Below, one piece after another: positions 1 through 8,591 of a stretch of DNA of 42,135 nt. Both the position numbers and the translations under genes were made by a program. The stretch comes from Cloacimonetes bacterium UBA6097 (GTDB taxonomy: Bacteria; Cloacimonadota; Cloacimonadia; Cloacimonadales; Cloacimonadaceae): NCBI GenBank assembly GCA_002435865.1, contig DIWV01000004.1:128834-170968 (forward strand), given 5' to 3'. The notes under the pieces were generated by a model, which saw only the letters and a list, made by a program, of their open reading frames with translations, searched no databases and was not told where the DNA came from. Every line of letters starts with the position of its first letter. The stretch's first letter is position 1.

Positions 1-57
1 TACCGTATTGCTACCGTAATGCTACCGTAATGCTACTAAGATTGAAATAAGGAAGAA
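1..57. repeat. Truncated hairpin-type repeat, 11-nt units, cut by window start
   Basis: Three consecutive 11-nt units fill positions 1-33: TACCGTATTGC, TACCGTAATGC, TACCGTAATGC. They are followed by GATTGAAATAAGGAAGAA at 40-57, which resembles GATTGAATAAGATAGA, the sequence found just after the long hairpins at 41789-41847 and 42033-42079. Read in reverse complement the units begin with GG, as in those hairpins. I infer that this is the right arm and right flank of another copy whose left arm lies outside the window. Confidence 0.6.
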
Positions 58-381
58 CTGAGTTAGGAATGAAAAGAAATGAACTCGATTGCTGTTGCAT
101 CTATTGCTTTACTACATGTCGCATTTAAACAGTGCTTTTTCAAGCCTGTTTATGCTCCTAAATTATCATATGCCAATATAGTATAGCACCATGGCGGACA
201 CTTTTGGGAGCATCCTCATTTGTTGGCTTGTGACAAGGCATTAACCGCTCTTAATATACATGTTTATTGAGCAGTCTTACAATACACTTGACCTTAATCA
301 TTTGTTACACAAATTGGTACAATAATAATGCCAGTCAGCATTAAATTAAGAATTAAAGAATTAAGAATTAAGGATTATTAA
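58..381. other. Intergenic region upstream of glnS
   Basis: No supported gene is present. Close to the gene there is a run of short repeats of AATTAAG between about 343 and 373, and a Shine-Dalgarno AAGGA at 370-374, seven bases before the glnS ATG. A TTGACC (288-293) and a TACAAT (318-323) are visible, but their 24-base spacing is too long for a standard promoter, so I do not call one. Confidence 0.5.
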
Positions 382-2106
382 ATGGTAGAGAACAAAGAAA
401 TACAGAATTCTGAAACAACAGATAATGCTGCTGAGACCAAAGTGGAAGTATCTAACTTTATCCGTAACATCATTGATGAAGACCTCAAAACAGGTAAGCA
501 TACAAAGATAATTACGCGTTTTCCGCCTGAACCAAATGCCTATCTGCATATCGGGCACAGCAAGTCCATTTGCCTGAATTTCGGTTTGGCAAGAGACTAC
601 AACGGAGTCTGCCACTTGCGGTTTGATGATACCAATCCCACTGCGGAAGACGTAGAGTTTGTGGACAGTATTATTGAAGATATCCACTGGCTGGGTTTTG
701 ACTGGAAAGACAAGCTGTTTTATGCATCCGACTACTATGAAAAACTGTATGAATATGCAGAAATCCTTATACAAGACGGCAAGGCATTTGTCTGCGACCT
801 TACTTTTGAAGAACTGAATAAAACACGTGGAACGCTCAAAGAACCGGGCACCAATAGTCCATACCGTGATAGGTCTGTAGAGGAAAACCTGGATTTATTC
901 AGGCGTATGAGAGCCGGAGAGTTTGAAGAAGGAAGCAAAACCCTGCGCGCTAAAATAGATATGTCCAGCGGCAACGTCAATATGCGCGACCCTGTTATCT
1001 ACAGGATAAAATTTGCCCATCACCACAGGACGGGTGATAAATGGTGCATTTACCCGATGTATGACTACACGCATTGTATTTCTGACGCACTGGAAGGTAT
1101 TACGCATTCTATCTGCACTCTGGAATTTGAAGATCACAGACCCTTGTATGACTGGTTTCTTGACCAACTTCCCGTACCTTGTCATCCCCGCCAAATCGAA
1201 TTTGCACGTATGAATTTAACCTATACAGTAATGAGCAAGCGCCTGATGCTAAAGCTTGTTAATGAGGGCTATGTAAAAAGCTTTGACGATCCGCGCATGC
1301 CTTCTCTGGCGGGTATGAGACGACGTGGCTTTACTCCTGAAGCAATCAGGGATTTTTCCGATAGGATAGGCGTTGCCAAAGCCAGCAGTATAGTGGATTT
1401 TGAGCTGCTGCAGTTCTGCCTGAGGAATGACCTAAATCTCAGAGCAGACAGGGCGATGGTGGTGCTTGATCCTTTGAAAGTTACACTAGAAAACTATCCG
1501 GATGACCTTAATGAAGAGATTGAAGCTCTTAATAATCCTGAAAATCCTGATTCAGGAACACGTATGATACCTTTTTCTAAAGAAATCTATATCGAAAGAG
1601 ATGATTTTAAGGAAGATGCTCCCAATAAATGGTTCAGAATGGCTCCGGGCAGAGAAGTGCGACTGAAACATGCTTATTATATCATCTGCAAAGATGTTGT
1701 CAAAGATGCGGACGGCAATATAACAGAGCTTATCTGTACTTATGATCCTGAGTCAAGAGGTGGCGGTACGCCCGACAACAGAAAAGTAAAAGGTACCATA
1801 CACTGGGTTTCTGCCATTTATAACATTCCTGTGGAAGTGCGTCTTTATGAACAGCTTTTCACCAAACCGGACCCTATGGATGCTGAAGAAGGCAAGACCT
1901 GGCTGGATTATTTAAATCCAGAATCTCTTGTTACGGTGAATGGATTTGCTGAACCGGGTTTAAAGAATACTAAAGCAGGTAACAGATACCAGTTCCTGCG
2001 TCTCGGATATTTTGTTACAGATAAAGACAGTACTCCTGAAAAACCGGTATTTAACAGAATAGTAACGCTCAAAGATACCTGGGCAAAGATGGAAAAGAAA
2101 ATGTAA
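382..2106 (+). CDS. glnS: Glutaminyl-tRNA synthetase
   Basis: Charges tRNA-Gln with glutamine in the cytoplasm. It is a class I aminoacyl-tRNA synthetase of 574 residues, against about 554 in E. coli. The HIGH motif is at residues 56-59 within PPEPNAYLHIGHSKS, and the KMSKS-loop equivalent is MSKR at about 284-287. The C-terminal half continues through the expected anticodon-binding beta-barrels and the protein looks complete. The first ~25 residues are a short acidic extension before the conserved NFIRNIIDEDL. The start is supported by AAGGA seven bases upstream. The glnS-type motifs (PPEPNAYLHIGH, and the LRFDDTNP that follows) separate it from gltX. It lies 27 bases before a histidine kinase gene and may be partly cotranscribed with it. 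Confidence 0.96.
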   Translation: MVENKEIQNSETTDNAAETKVEVSNFIRNIIDEDLKTGKHTKIITRFPPEPNAYLHIGHSKSICLNFGLARDYNGVCHLRFDDTNPTAEDVEFVDSIIEDIHWLGFDWKDKLFYASDYYEKLYEYAEILIQDGKAFVCDLTFEELNKTRGTLKEPGTNSPYRDRSVEENLDLFRRMRAGEFEEGSKTLRAKIDMSSGNVNMRDPVIYRIKFAHHHRTGDKWCIYPMYDYTHCISDALEGITHSICTLEFEDHRPLYDWFLDQLPVPCHPRQIEFARMNLTYTVMSKRLMLKLVNEGYVKSFDDPRMPSLAGMRRRGFTPEAIRDFSDRIGVAKASSIVDFELLQFCLRNDLNLRADRAMVVLDPLKVTLENYPDDLNEEIEALNNPENPDSGTRMIPFSKEIYIERDDFKEDAPNKWFRMAPGREVRLKHAYYIICKDVVKDADGNITELICTYDPESRGGGTPDNRKVKGTIHWVSAIYNIPVEVRLYEQLFTKPDPMDAEEGKTWLDYLNPESLVTVNGFAEPGLKNTKAGNRYQFLRLGYFVTDKDSTPEKPVFNRIVTLKDTWAKMEKKM

Positions 2107-2133
2107 CGATTCCAAAATAAAAGACTGGATAAT

Positions 2134-3837
2134 GTGAAAAATAATCAGGAAGGATATAGAAATAACTTTATAACAAGTGAAAGGATATTTATAGAATTAT
2201 CTTCACTTGCTCTAAGCCGCATCCAGTTTTTACGCTCAATCAGCGATCAATTCAGGTTATTATCAGGTTGCGATGCCATGGAAATAAGGGTTTCAGACAA
2301 AAAGCTTGAATATAAATGGTATACAGATTTTAACACAACTACAACCTTCACTGATGTGGAGTTTTATTCTGATAACGAGATAGGAAAGATTCCTGTTCTG
2401 GACGAGAATACAGCTATTGAAAAAATTTGCAGGGATATTTTCCGTTTGCGGTATGATCCCCTGTTGAAATATGAGTACAAATATACTCACAGGTATATTG
2501 AAGACACATCAGTGAACTTTAATCTGGTTTTGAACAGGAGTAATAAAGAACTGGATTTATCAGTAACTGGTTATGGGTCGATCTTCTTTTTACCCTTCAC
2601 TGTACAAGATAATCCTCCCGGTCTTTTGATATTGTACAGCAAAAGAAAGAATTTTATCAATAAAACTGATATTCCTGCTTATGAAGATTTGATGCATATC
2701 TTTTCTATAGCATTAAAGTTCAGACGGGCACTTTATGCATTAAATGAACGTATAAAAGAATTAACCTGCTTATATGAAATAAACCTGATATATCAGGATA
2801 AAGCGGAAGAGCCTGATGTTTTACTGCAGGAAATAGCAGAGCACATCCCCAAAGCATTCCAATATCCAGAGTCTGCTTCTGCCAGTATAGAAATCGGGAA
2901 ACTTGAGTTTCATTCAAAAGATACTATCCAGACCACTAATTCGCTTATAAGTAATGTTATCTACAATAATAAAAAAATTGGTTTCATTAAAGTTAATTAT
3001 CCAGATTTTATAGATAATGAAGAACCTATGTATTTCCTCCCCGAAGAACAAAATTTATTGGATATAATTTCTCAAAAAGTTTCCCAGATTTATGAAAAGA
3101 CTATCCATAAACTTGATAAACAATTAATTCAAGAACAGCTTAGGCATGCAGACAGGCTTGCAACAATAGGTCAATTGGGTTCAGGGATTGCACATGAACT
3201 TAATGACCCACTGGCAAATATTCTCGGATATGCACAGCTTCTGATGAAAACAGTTACGGACCCTGCTCAGGTTACAGATTTGGAAAGAATTGTCCGGTCT
3301 TCTTTGCACGCAAGAGAAATTGTCAGGAAATTATTACTGTTTGCCAGACAGATGCCAACAATCAAAAGCAAAGTTGATTTAAATAAGGTTATCACAGATA
3401 CTCTTGACCTTTTAAAAAGCCGTGTTGACCAAAGCAAAGTTATCCTCAATATGGATTTATGTTCAGATTTACCTTTAATTGAAGCCGATCCTTCACAAAT
3501 GACCCAGGTGATTACCAATCTTTGTGTAAACGCTTTGCAGGCAATGCCCCAAGGCGGTATATTAGATATTTCCACCAGTATTAGTAAAGAGAAGGTAATA
3601 CTTGGTATATCTGACTCAGGAATTGGTATCAAAGAAGAGCAGAGGGATAAAATATTTATGCCTTTCTATACTACAAAACCGGTCGGAATTGGTACAGGAT
3701 TAGGATTATCAGTTGTACACGGTATCGTTACTTCCCATAATGGCACTATTGCAGTACACAGCAAAGCCGGTAATGGCAGCCAGTTTGTTGTTTCATTCCC
3801 AGTGAAGACAGAACGCAGGCAAAAGGTTAGAAAATAA
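2134..3837 (+). CDS. Sensor histidine kinase with GAF-like sensory domain
   Basis: Autophosphorylating kinase predicted to pass phosphate to the NtrC-type regulator encoded next. The N-terminal ~200 residues look like a GAF-type sensory region, and a second GAF-like segment runs from about 203 to 325 (RIKELTCLYEI ... FLPEEQNLLDII). HisKA has its phosphoacceptor His near residue 354 in GIAHELNDPLANILG. The HATPase has an N box (NLCVNALQAM, ~463), G1 (DSGIGI, ~493) and G2 (GTGLGLSVVHGIV, ~520). No transmembrane helix is evident, so it is probably cytoplasmic. The start is GTG, without a clear Shine-Dalgarno; the next in-frame Met is about 48 codons later. The stop overlaps the next ATG by one base, which suggests coupled translation. 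The second sensory segment resembles the N-terminus of the fusion protein at 8588-11728. Confidence 0.93.
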   Translation: MKNNQEGYRNNFITSERIFIELSSLALSRIQFLRSISDQFRLLSGCDAMEIRVSDKKLEYKWYTDFNTTTTFTDVEFYSDNEIGKIPVLDENTAIEKICRDIFRLRYDPLLKYEYKYTHRYIEDTSVNFNLVLNRSNKELDLSVTGYGSIFFLPFTVQDNPPGLLILYSKRKNFINKTDIPAYEDLMHIFSIALKFRRALYALNERIKELTCLYEINLIYQDKAEEPDVLLQEIAEHIPKAFQYPESASASIEIGKLEFHSKDTIQTTNSLISNVIYNNKKIGFIKVNYPDFIDNEEPMYFLPEEQNLLDIISQKVSQIYEKTIHKLDKQLIQEQLRHADRLATIGQLGSGIAHELNDPLANILGYAQLLMKTVTDPAQVTDLERIVRSSLHAREIVRKLLLFARQMPTIKSKVDLNKVITDTLDLLKSRVDQSKVILNMDLCSDLPLIEADPSQMTQVITNLCVNALQAMPQGGILDISTSISKEKVILGISDSGIGIKEEQRDKIFMPFYTTKPVGIGTGLGLSVVHGIVTSHNGTIAVHSKAGNGSQFVVSFPVKTERRQKVRK

Positions 3838-5204
3838 TGAGCTTAACCAAACAATCAGATTTTTCAATGACTGCTACTATTCTGGCTGTTGATGATTCGC
3901 CTGACACATTGGAACTTATCAGAAGAAATCTTGAATTGAACGGTCATGCAGTATACACTGCCGGTAATGTGCAGCAGGCTTTGGATATCATTGATACAGT
4001 TGAACCGGATATTGTAATTACTGATTGGAAAATGCCCATCAATGACGGACTGGATTTAGTCAAATACATCCACTCACATTATCCCGGGCTTGGTATTATG
4101 ATGATTACAGGTTTTGCCAGTATAGAAAGCGCTATACAAGCTGTTAAGAGTGGTGTGGAAGAATATTTACCCAAACCATTTACGGATGAAGAATTAAAAA
4201 ATGCTGTAAATAAGCTGATTATCAAGGTAAAACAGCGCAAAACACTGGCTAAGGAAGATATAACTACTATTTCTTCTTTCGGTCTGATTGGACAATCTAC
4301 TGAGATGCATAATGTTTTTGACCTGATTAAGAAATCAGCAGACTCCAACGCCACAGTTTTGATAACAGGTGAAAGTGGAACCGGAAAAGAACTTGTTGCA
4401 CGGGCAATTCATTATCAGAGTAACCGCAGCAACTCACCTTTTGTAACTGTAAATTGTTCTGCAATTCCCAATGAGCTGATAGAAAGTGAACTTTTCGGAT
4501 ATACTAAAGGAGCTTTCACAGGTGCTATTGCTACAAGAGCAGGATTTTTCCAGACTGCTAATGGTGGTTCAATCTTCTTGGATGAAGTGAGTGAAATGAG
4601 CCTGAATATGCAGGTAAAACTCCTGCGTGTAATTCAGGAAAAAGAAGTAACTTTGGTAGGTTCACGCAAATCAATACCGGTAGATATCCGCATTATTGCA
4701 GCAAGCAATAAAAACCTCAAACGAATGATGGAATCAGGCTTATTCAGGGAAGACCTGTATTACAGGTTAAATATTGTGACTATAGAGATACCGCCTTTAC
4801 GTGACAGAAAAGACGATATTATCTATTTAATAAACCACTTCAGCGGAAGATTTGCCAGAGAAGCGGGGAAAAATGCCCCACAATTCTCTGAGGCAACATT
4901 TGAATTACTGCTCAATTATGATTTTCCGGGAAATGTAAGAGAATTAGAAAACCTTATTCAAAGACTATCTGTTATATGTGACAGCGATATTATTCATCCG
5001 GTAGATTTGCCTGTATATATGCGTTCTATAGATATTAAAGCAGGCAATAAATCAATAAAAAGCCTTGCAGAAGTTGAGGCCGAATATATCTACAGTGCAG
5101 TAGAACTTACCAGGGGAAATCTTACAAAAGCAGCCGCAATCTTGGGAATAGATAGAAAAACACTCAGAGTAAAACTGAAAAAATATATAAACAGCAAGGA
5201 ATAA
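3837..5204 (+). CDS. NtrC-family sigma-54-dependent response regulator
   Basis: Transcription activator of 455 residues with the standard three-part layout. The receiver domain has acidic residues in VDDSP and the phosphoacceptor Asp63 in ITDWKMP. The AAA+ domain has Walker A GESGTGKE (~178), the sigma-54 contact loop GAFTGA (~225) and Walker B GGSIFLDE (~243). A Fis-type helix-turn-helix closes the protein (LTKAAAILGIDRKTLRVKLKKY). The intact GAFTGA loop means that it should act with RpoN. It is the cognate partner of the overlapping kinase gene. Its target is not shown by the sequence, but a -24/-12-like site lies upstream of the next gene, gdhA. Confidence 0.95.
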   Translation: MSLTKQSDFSMTATILAVDDSPDTLELIRRNLELNGHAVYTAGNVQQALDIIDTVEPDIVITDWKMPINDGLDLVKYIHSHYPGLGIMMITGFASIESAIQAVKSGVEEYLPKPFTDEELKNAVNKLIIKVKQRKTLAKEDITTISSFGLIGQSTEMHNVFDLIKKSADSNATVLITGESGTGKELVARAIHYQSNRSNSPFVTVNCSAIPNELIESELFGYTKGAFTGAIATRAGFFQTANGGSIFLDEVSEMSLNMQVKLLRVIQEKEVTLVGSRKSIPVDIRIIAASNKNLKRMMESGLFREDLYYRLNIVTIEIPPLRDRKDDIIYLINHFSGRFAREAGKNAPQFSEATFELLLNYDFPGNVRELENLIQRLSVICDSDIIHPVDLPVYMRSIDIKAGNKSIKSLAEVEAEYIYSAVELTRGNLTKAAAILGIDRKTLRVKLKKYINSKE

Positions 5205-5222
5205 TCGGGAGTAAATTCCCCA

Positions 5223-5246
5223 GTGGGGCTTATTTCCCCACCTATT
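5223..5246 (+). terminator. Possible weak terminator after the response regulator
   Basis: A 6-bp stem GTGGGG / CCCCAC (5223-5228 with 5236-5241) encloses a 7-nt loop and is followed by CTATTTT. The stem is short and the T-run interrupted, so it may terminate only partly or may be incidental. An overlapping CCCC-AGT-GGGG fold is also possible. Confidence 0.4.
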
Positions 5247-5339
5247 TTCAAGCAAAACCTCCTGTTTTATATTGTTAACATATAGCTAATTAACTCTTCC
5301 ATAACAACATAAGATGTATCAAATGTAATCCGCAACAAT

Positions 5340-5355
5340 TGGAATGCTTTTCGCC
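5340..5355 (+). promoter_or_regulatory. Candidate sigma-54 (-24/-12) promoter for gdhA
   Basis: TGGAATGCTTTTCGCC has the GG and GC dinucleotides with the spacing of the sigma-54 consensus TGGCACG-N4-TTGCW, and matches TGG, A, G, T and GC of it. A start about 12 bases downstream would give a leader of about 30 bases before the gdhA ATG at 5398. The match is incomplete. The call gains weight from the sigma-54 activator gene ending 135 bases upstream. Confidence 0.4.
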
Positions 5356-5397
5356 ATATAATACACCATCTGAATAAAAAAAATTTTGAGGTGAAAC

Positions 5398-6681
5398 ATG
5401 GCAACTAATTACAACGCCTTTAAAATGGCACAAGAGCAATTTGACCGTGTGGCAGACATTCTGGAATTGGATGATGCAGCACGCGAACTTTTGAGAAATC
5501 CTTTGAGGGAATACCACGTCAGTATTCCAGTCCGTATGGATGACGGAACAACCAAGGTTTTCCGCGGATTTAGAGTACAGCATAATGATTCACGCGGACC
5601 CGCAAAAGGAGGTATCCGCTTTCATCCAATGGAAACAATAGACACTGTAAGAGCCTTATCGATGTGGATGACATGGAAGTGCGCAGTTGTTAATATCCCA
5701 TTGGGTGGTGGTAAAGGTGGAGTAATCTGCGATCCGCACAATTTATCATTAAGGGAACAGGAAAATGTTTGTCGCGGATGGGTACGTCAATTAGCAAATG
5801 ATATAGGACCGCTCAGGGATGTACCCGCACCCGATGTAATGACCAATTCACAGCATATGTTGTGGATGCTGGATGAATATGAGACAATACATGGCACAAA
5901 GTATCCAGGCTTCATAACAGGCAAACCAGTAGGTATGGGAGGTTCTCTCGGTAGGACAGAAGCAACAGGTTATGGTGTAATATTTACGCTAAGGGAAGCA
6001 CTCAAAGAGTTGAATATCCCTATTGAAAAAACAACAGCTGTCTTTCAGGGATTCGGAAATGTATCGCAATATGCCATCAGGCTTTATAATATGTTAAAAG
6101 GTAAGGTTATCGGTGTGTCTTGCTGGGACCAACATGACCAGACATCCTACTATTTCAAGAAATCTGAGGGCATTAATATTGATGAATTGGTTAACATCAC
6201 AGATAATTTTGGCGGTATAGACAAAACTAAAGCAAAAGCCTTAGGCTACGAAGTCCTGCCCGGTGAAAAATGGATAGAGGAAGAAGTTGATGTACTGATA
6301 CCATCTGCTTTGGAAAACCAAATCAGTATTGATAACGTTCATTTGATTTCGTCAAAAGTTAAGGTAATTGCTGAGGGAGCAAATGGGCCTACTACGCCTG
6401 AAGCGGATAAGTATCTGGCAGAGCACGATGTCTTTATTATACCGGATTTCCTGGCAAATGCCGGTGGTGTAACCTGCAGTTACTTTGAACAGGTGCAGTG
6501 TAATATGAACTACTATTGGGAAAAAGATGAAGTTTTAGCCAAGTTGGACACAAAAATGACATCTGCTTTCCACGAAGTATATGCGCTAAGCAAAAAGAGA
6601 AGTCTATTTATGAGAGACTCAGCCTACGTGATTGCTGTCAATCGCGTAGTACAGGCTTGTAAACAACGAGGATGGATATAA
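5398..6681 (+). CDS. gdhA: Glutamate dehydrogenase (Glu/Leu/Phe/Val dehydrogenase family)
   Basis: Interconverts glutamate with 2-oxoglutarate and ammonia using NAD(P). At 427 residues it has the length of the hexameric ~420-aa type common in amino-acid-fermenting anaerobes and archaea. Substrate-pocket motifs are RGPAKGGIRFHP (~63-74) and NIPLGGGKGGVICDP (~100-114). The nucleotide-binding fold contains FQGFGNVSQYA, and the later ANGPTTPEAD and NAGGVTCSYFEQ segments are typical. The start is supported by GAGGTG just before ATG. It appears monocistronic, between a possible -24/-12 promoter and a good terminator. The cofactor cannot be decided by eye. In a Cloacimonadota-like host a role in amino-acid catabolism is plausible (inference). 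Confidence 0.95.
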   Translation: MATNYNAFKMAQEQFDRVADILELDDAARELLRNPLREYHVSIPVRMDDGTTKVFRGFRVQHNDSRGPAKGGIRFHPMETIDTVRALSMWMTWKCAVVNIPLGGGKGGVICDPHNLSLREQENVCRGWVRQLANDIGPLRDVPAPDVMTNSQHMLWMLDEYETIHGTKYPGFITGKPVGMGGSLGRTEATGYGVIFTLREALKELNIPIEKTTAVFQGFGNVSQYAIRLYNMLKGKVIGVSCWDQHDQTSYYFKKSEGINIDELVNITDNFGGIDKTKAKALGYEVLPGEKWIEEEVDVLIPSALENQISIDNVHLISSKVKVIAEGANGPTTPEADKYLAEHDVFIIPDFLANAGGVTCSYFEQVQCNMNYYWEKDEVLAKLDTKMTSAFHEVYALSKKRSLFMRDSAYVIAVNRVVQACKQRGWI

Positions 6682-6696
6682 ATCAATGCACTTGGC

Positions 6697-6733
6697 GGGG
6701 AAGGTTGCATTCCTCACCTTCCCCTCTATTTTT
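6697..6733 (+). terminator. Intrinsic terminator after gdhA
   Basis: A perfect 9-bp stem GGGGAAGGT (6697-6705) / ACCTTCCCC (6716-6724) with a 10-nt loop is followed by TCTATTTTTC. It lies 16 bases after the gdhA stop. Confidence 0.8.
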
Positions 6734-6836
6734 CAAATAAATAAAAAATATACTCTTTGTGATTATGAATAGTGTATTTCATATATTTATGACTAGTTAA
6801 AGCATATAAGTATTTCAATATTAAGCTGAGGAAAGA

Positions 6837-8591
6837 ATGGACTTAAAGGAATTTCAGAGAAACGAAGTAAAACCTATAGAAGGATTTTCCTTCATAGGAA
6901 CTGGAGAACTTGGGGGTAAGGCAAAAGGGCTTTTGCTAATGAAAGAGATGTTGGAAGAAGCATTTCCCAGTGGTGAATACAAAGATATCAAGGTTGATAT
7001 ACCATGTATGGTGGTGATTCGTACCGATATTTTTGATAAGTTCATGGAAGCTAATAATCTCTATGAAGCTGCTTTAAATTCAACAGATGATTATTATTTA
7101 GCTATGGAATTCCAGAAAGGAAGTCTGCCTGTGGAAATTGTAGGTGATCTGATGAACCTCACCAATTCAATTCACAAGCCTTTGGCAGTAAGATCATCCG
7201 CCTTGCTGGAAGACAGTCTGCACGAACCCTTTGCAGGAGTCTATGAAACAAAGTTAATTCCTAACAAAGCCACGGATTCGAATATTAGGTTTAATCAACT
7301 TGCAGAAGCCATCAAGTTTGTCTATTCCACATTGTTCTTTTATAAAGCCAAACAATATTTCAAAGCAATCCGCAAGGATATCAAAACAGAAAAAATGGCT
7401 GTCATAATCCAGGAAGTAGTGGGTGACAGGTATGATAACTTTTTTTATCCAACATTGTCAGGCGTAATACGCAGTCTGAATTTTTATCCTACCGGTAATG
7501 CAACTCCCGAAAACGGAATTGTACAATTAGCTTTGGGATTGGGTAAAACAATTGTGGATGGTGGAAAATCCTGGTGCTACAGTCCGCGTTTCCCCGCATC
7601 CCCACCACCTTACAATAACATTAAAGATATGCTAAAAAACACCCAGACACAATTTTGGGCAATAAATATGGGAAGCCAAATTGATTATGACCCGACCAAA
7701 GAAACAGAATATCTGTCTTTCCTGGATTTATCGGAAGCAGAAAAAGCCGGCAATCTGGAATATCTGGCGTCAACCGTTTCAGTAGATGATGTACTGTCTC
7801 CAGGAATTTCCAATCAAGGTCCGCGACTAATCAATTTTGCGCCTATACTGCAATATGATACACTGCCCATAAATAATCTGATTAAAAAACTCTTACTTAA
7901 AGCAGAAGCTAAAATTGGAGAAAAAGTGGAGATTGAGTTTGCCATGCGGTTGCAGAACGATAATAATCCTAAAAGTTACCTTGATAATTCTGAAGCAGAT
8001 GATCATACTCATTTCGGTTTTCTCCAAGTTCGTCCTCTGGCTGTTTCTACCAAAGTTGTTAATATTGATAAAAAAATCTTTGACAAAAAGAATCTGTTAG
8101 TGCAACCTGACAGAGCGCTTGGCAATGGTGAATCTGACAACATTGTAGACATAATCTACGTAAAACCGGAAGTATTTGATATAAGCCATTCTCGTGAGAT
8201 TGCAGAGGAGATAGATATGCTCAATGAGTCTCTGCTTAATAGAGAGAAACCTTATCTTCTGCTAGGTTTTGGGAGATGGGGAACCTCTGATACGTGGTTA
8301 GGCATACCTGTTGTCTGGAGCCAGATATCTGGTGCAAAAGTAATAGTAGAGAGCACTTTACCACAATTAAATGCAGATTTCAGCCAAGGTAGTCATTTCT
8401 TCCATAATGTATTCAGCAGCGGTGTTTTCTATTTCAGCGTGCATGACAATCAGGATAAAAAAATCGACTGGAAATGGCTTAAAAAGCAGAAAACCGGTCA
8501 GGAAACCAAATATGTCAGGCATATAGAACTATCTTCTCCGCTGAATATCAAAGTAGATGGCAGAATTGGCAAAGGAATTATCCTCAAATGA
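6837..8591 (+). CDS. PPDK/PEP-synthase-type ATP-grasp protein, phosphohistidine domain absent
   Basis: 584 residues. The N-terminal part matches the nucleotide-binding ATP-grasp domain of pyruvate phosphate dikinase and PEP synthase: ELGGKAKGLLLMKEM (~24), LAVRSSALLEDSLHEPFAGVY (~116-136) and AVIIQEVVGDRYDNFF (~187). I see neither the phosphohistidine swivel motif (TSHAAIVAR type) nor the PEP-binding barrel, so it cannot be a complete PPDK or PEP synthase. A C-terminal region of ~130 residues with DISH (~447), GFGRWG (~478) and SQGSHFFHNVFSSG (~517) is shared with the next gene. The start has GAGGA upstream. The stop overlaps the next gene by four bases (ATGA). The reaction is unknown; phosphoryl or nucleotide transfer is only an inference from the fold. 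Confidence 0.8.
   Translation: MDLKEFQRNEVKPIEGFSFIGTGELGGKAKGLLLMKEMLEEAFPSGEYKDIKVDIPCMVVIRTDIFDKFMEANNLYEAALNSTDDYYLAMEFQKGSLPVEIVGDLMNLTNSIHKPLAVRSSALLEDSLHEPFAGVYETKLIPNKATDSNIRFNQLAEAIKFVYSTLFFYKAKQYFKAIRKDIKTEKMAVIIQEVVGDRYDNFFYPTLSGVIRSLNFYPTGNATPENGIVQLALGLGKTIVDGGKSWCYSPRFPASPPPYNNIKDMLKNTQTQFWAINMGSQIDYDPTKETEYLSFLDLSEAEKAGNLEYLASTVSVDDVLSPGISNQGPRLINFAPILQYDTLPINNLIKKLLLKAEAKIGEKVEIEFAMRLQNDNNPKSYLDNSEADDHTHFGFLQVRPLAVSTKVVNIDKKIFDKKNLLVQPDRALGNGESDNIVDIIYVKPEVFDISHSREIAEEIDMLNESLLNREKPYLLLGFGRWGTSDTWLGIPVVWSQISGAKVIVESTLPQLNADFSQGSHFFHNVFSSGVFYFSVHDNQDKKIDWKWLKKQKTGQETKYVRHIELSSPLNIKVDGRIGKGIILK

Noticed and set aside
1..33. CRISPR-like array at the window start
   Set aside because: The 11-nt units are contiguous without spacers, and the same design occurs in the hairpins elsewhere.
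288..323. Standard promoter upstream of glnS (TTGACC and TACAAT)
   Set aside because: The spacing is 24 bases, too long for a sigma-70-type promoter.
6692..6712. Second sigma-54-like site (TGGCGGG ... TTGCA)
   Set aside because: The GG to GC distance is one base too long and the sequence forms the stem of the gdhA terminator.
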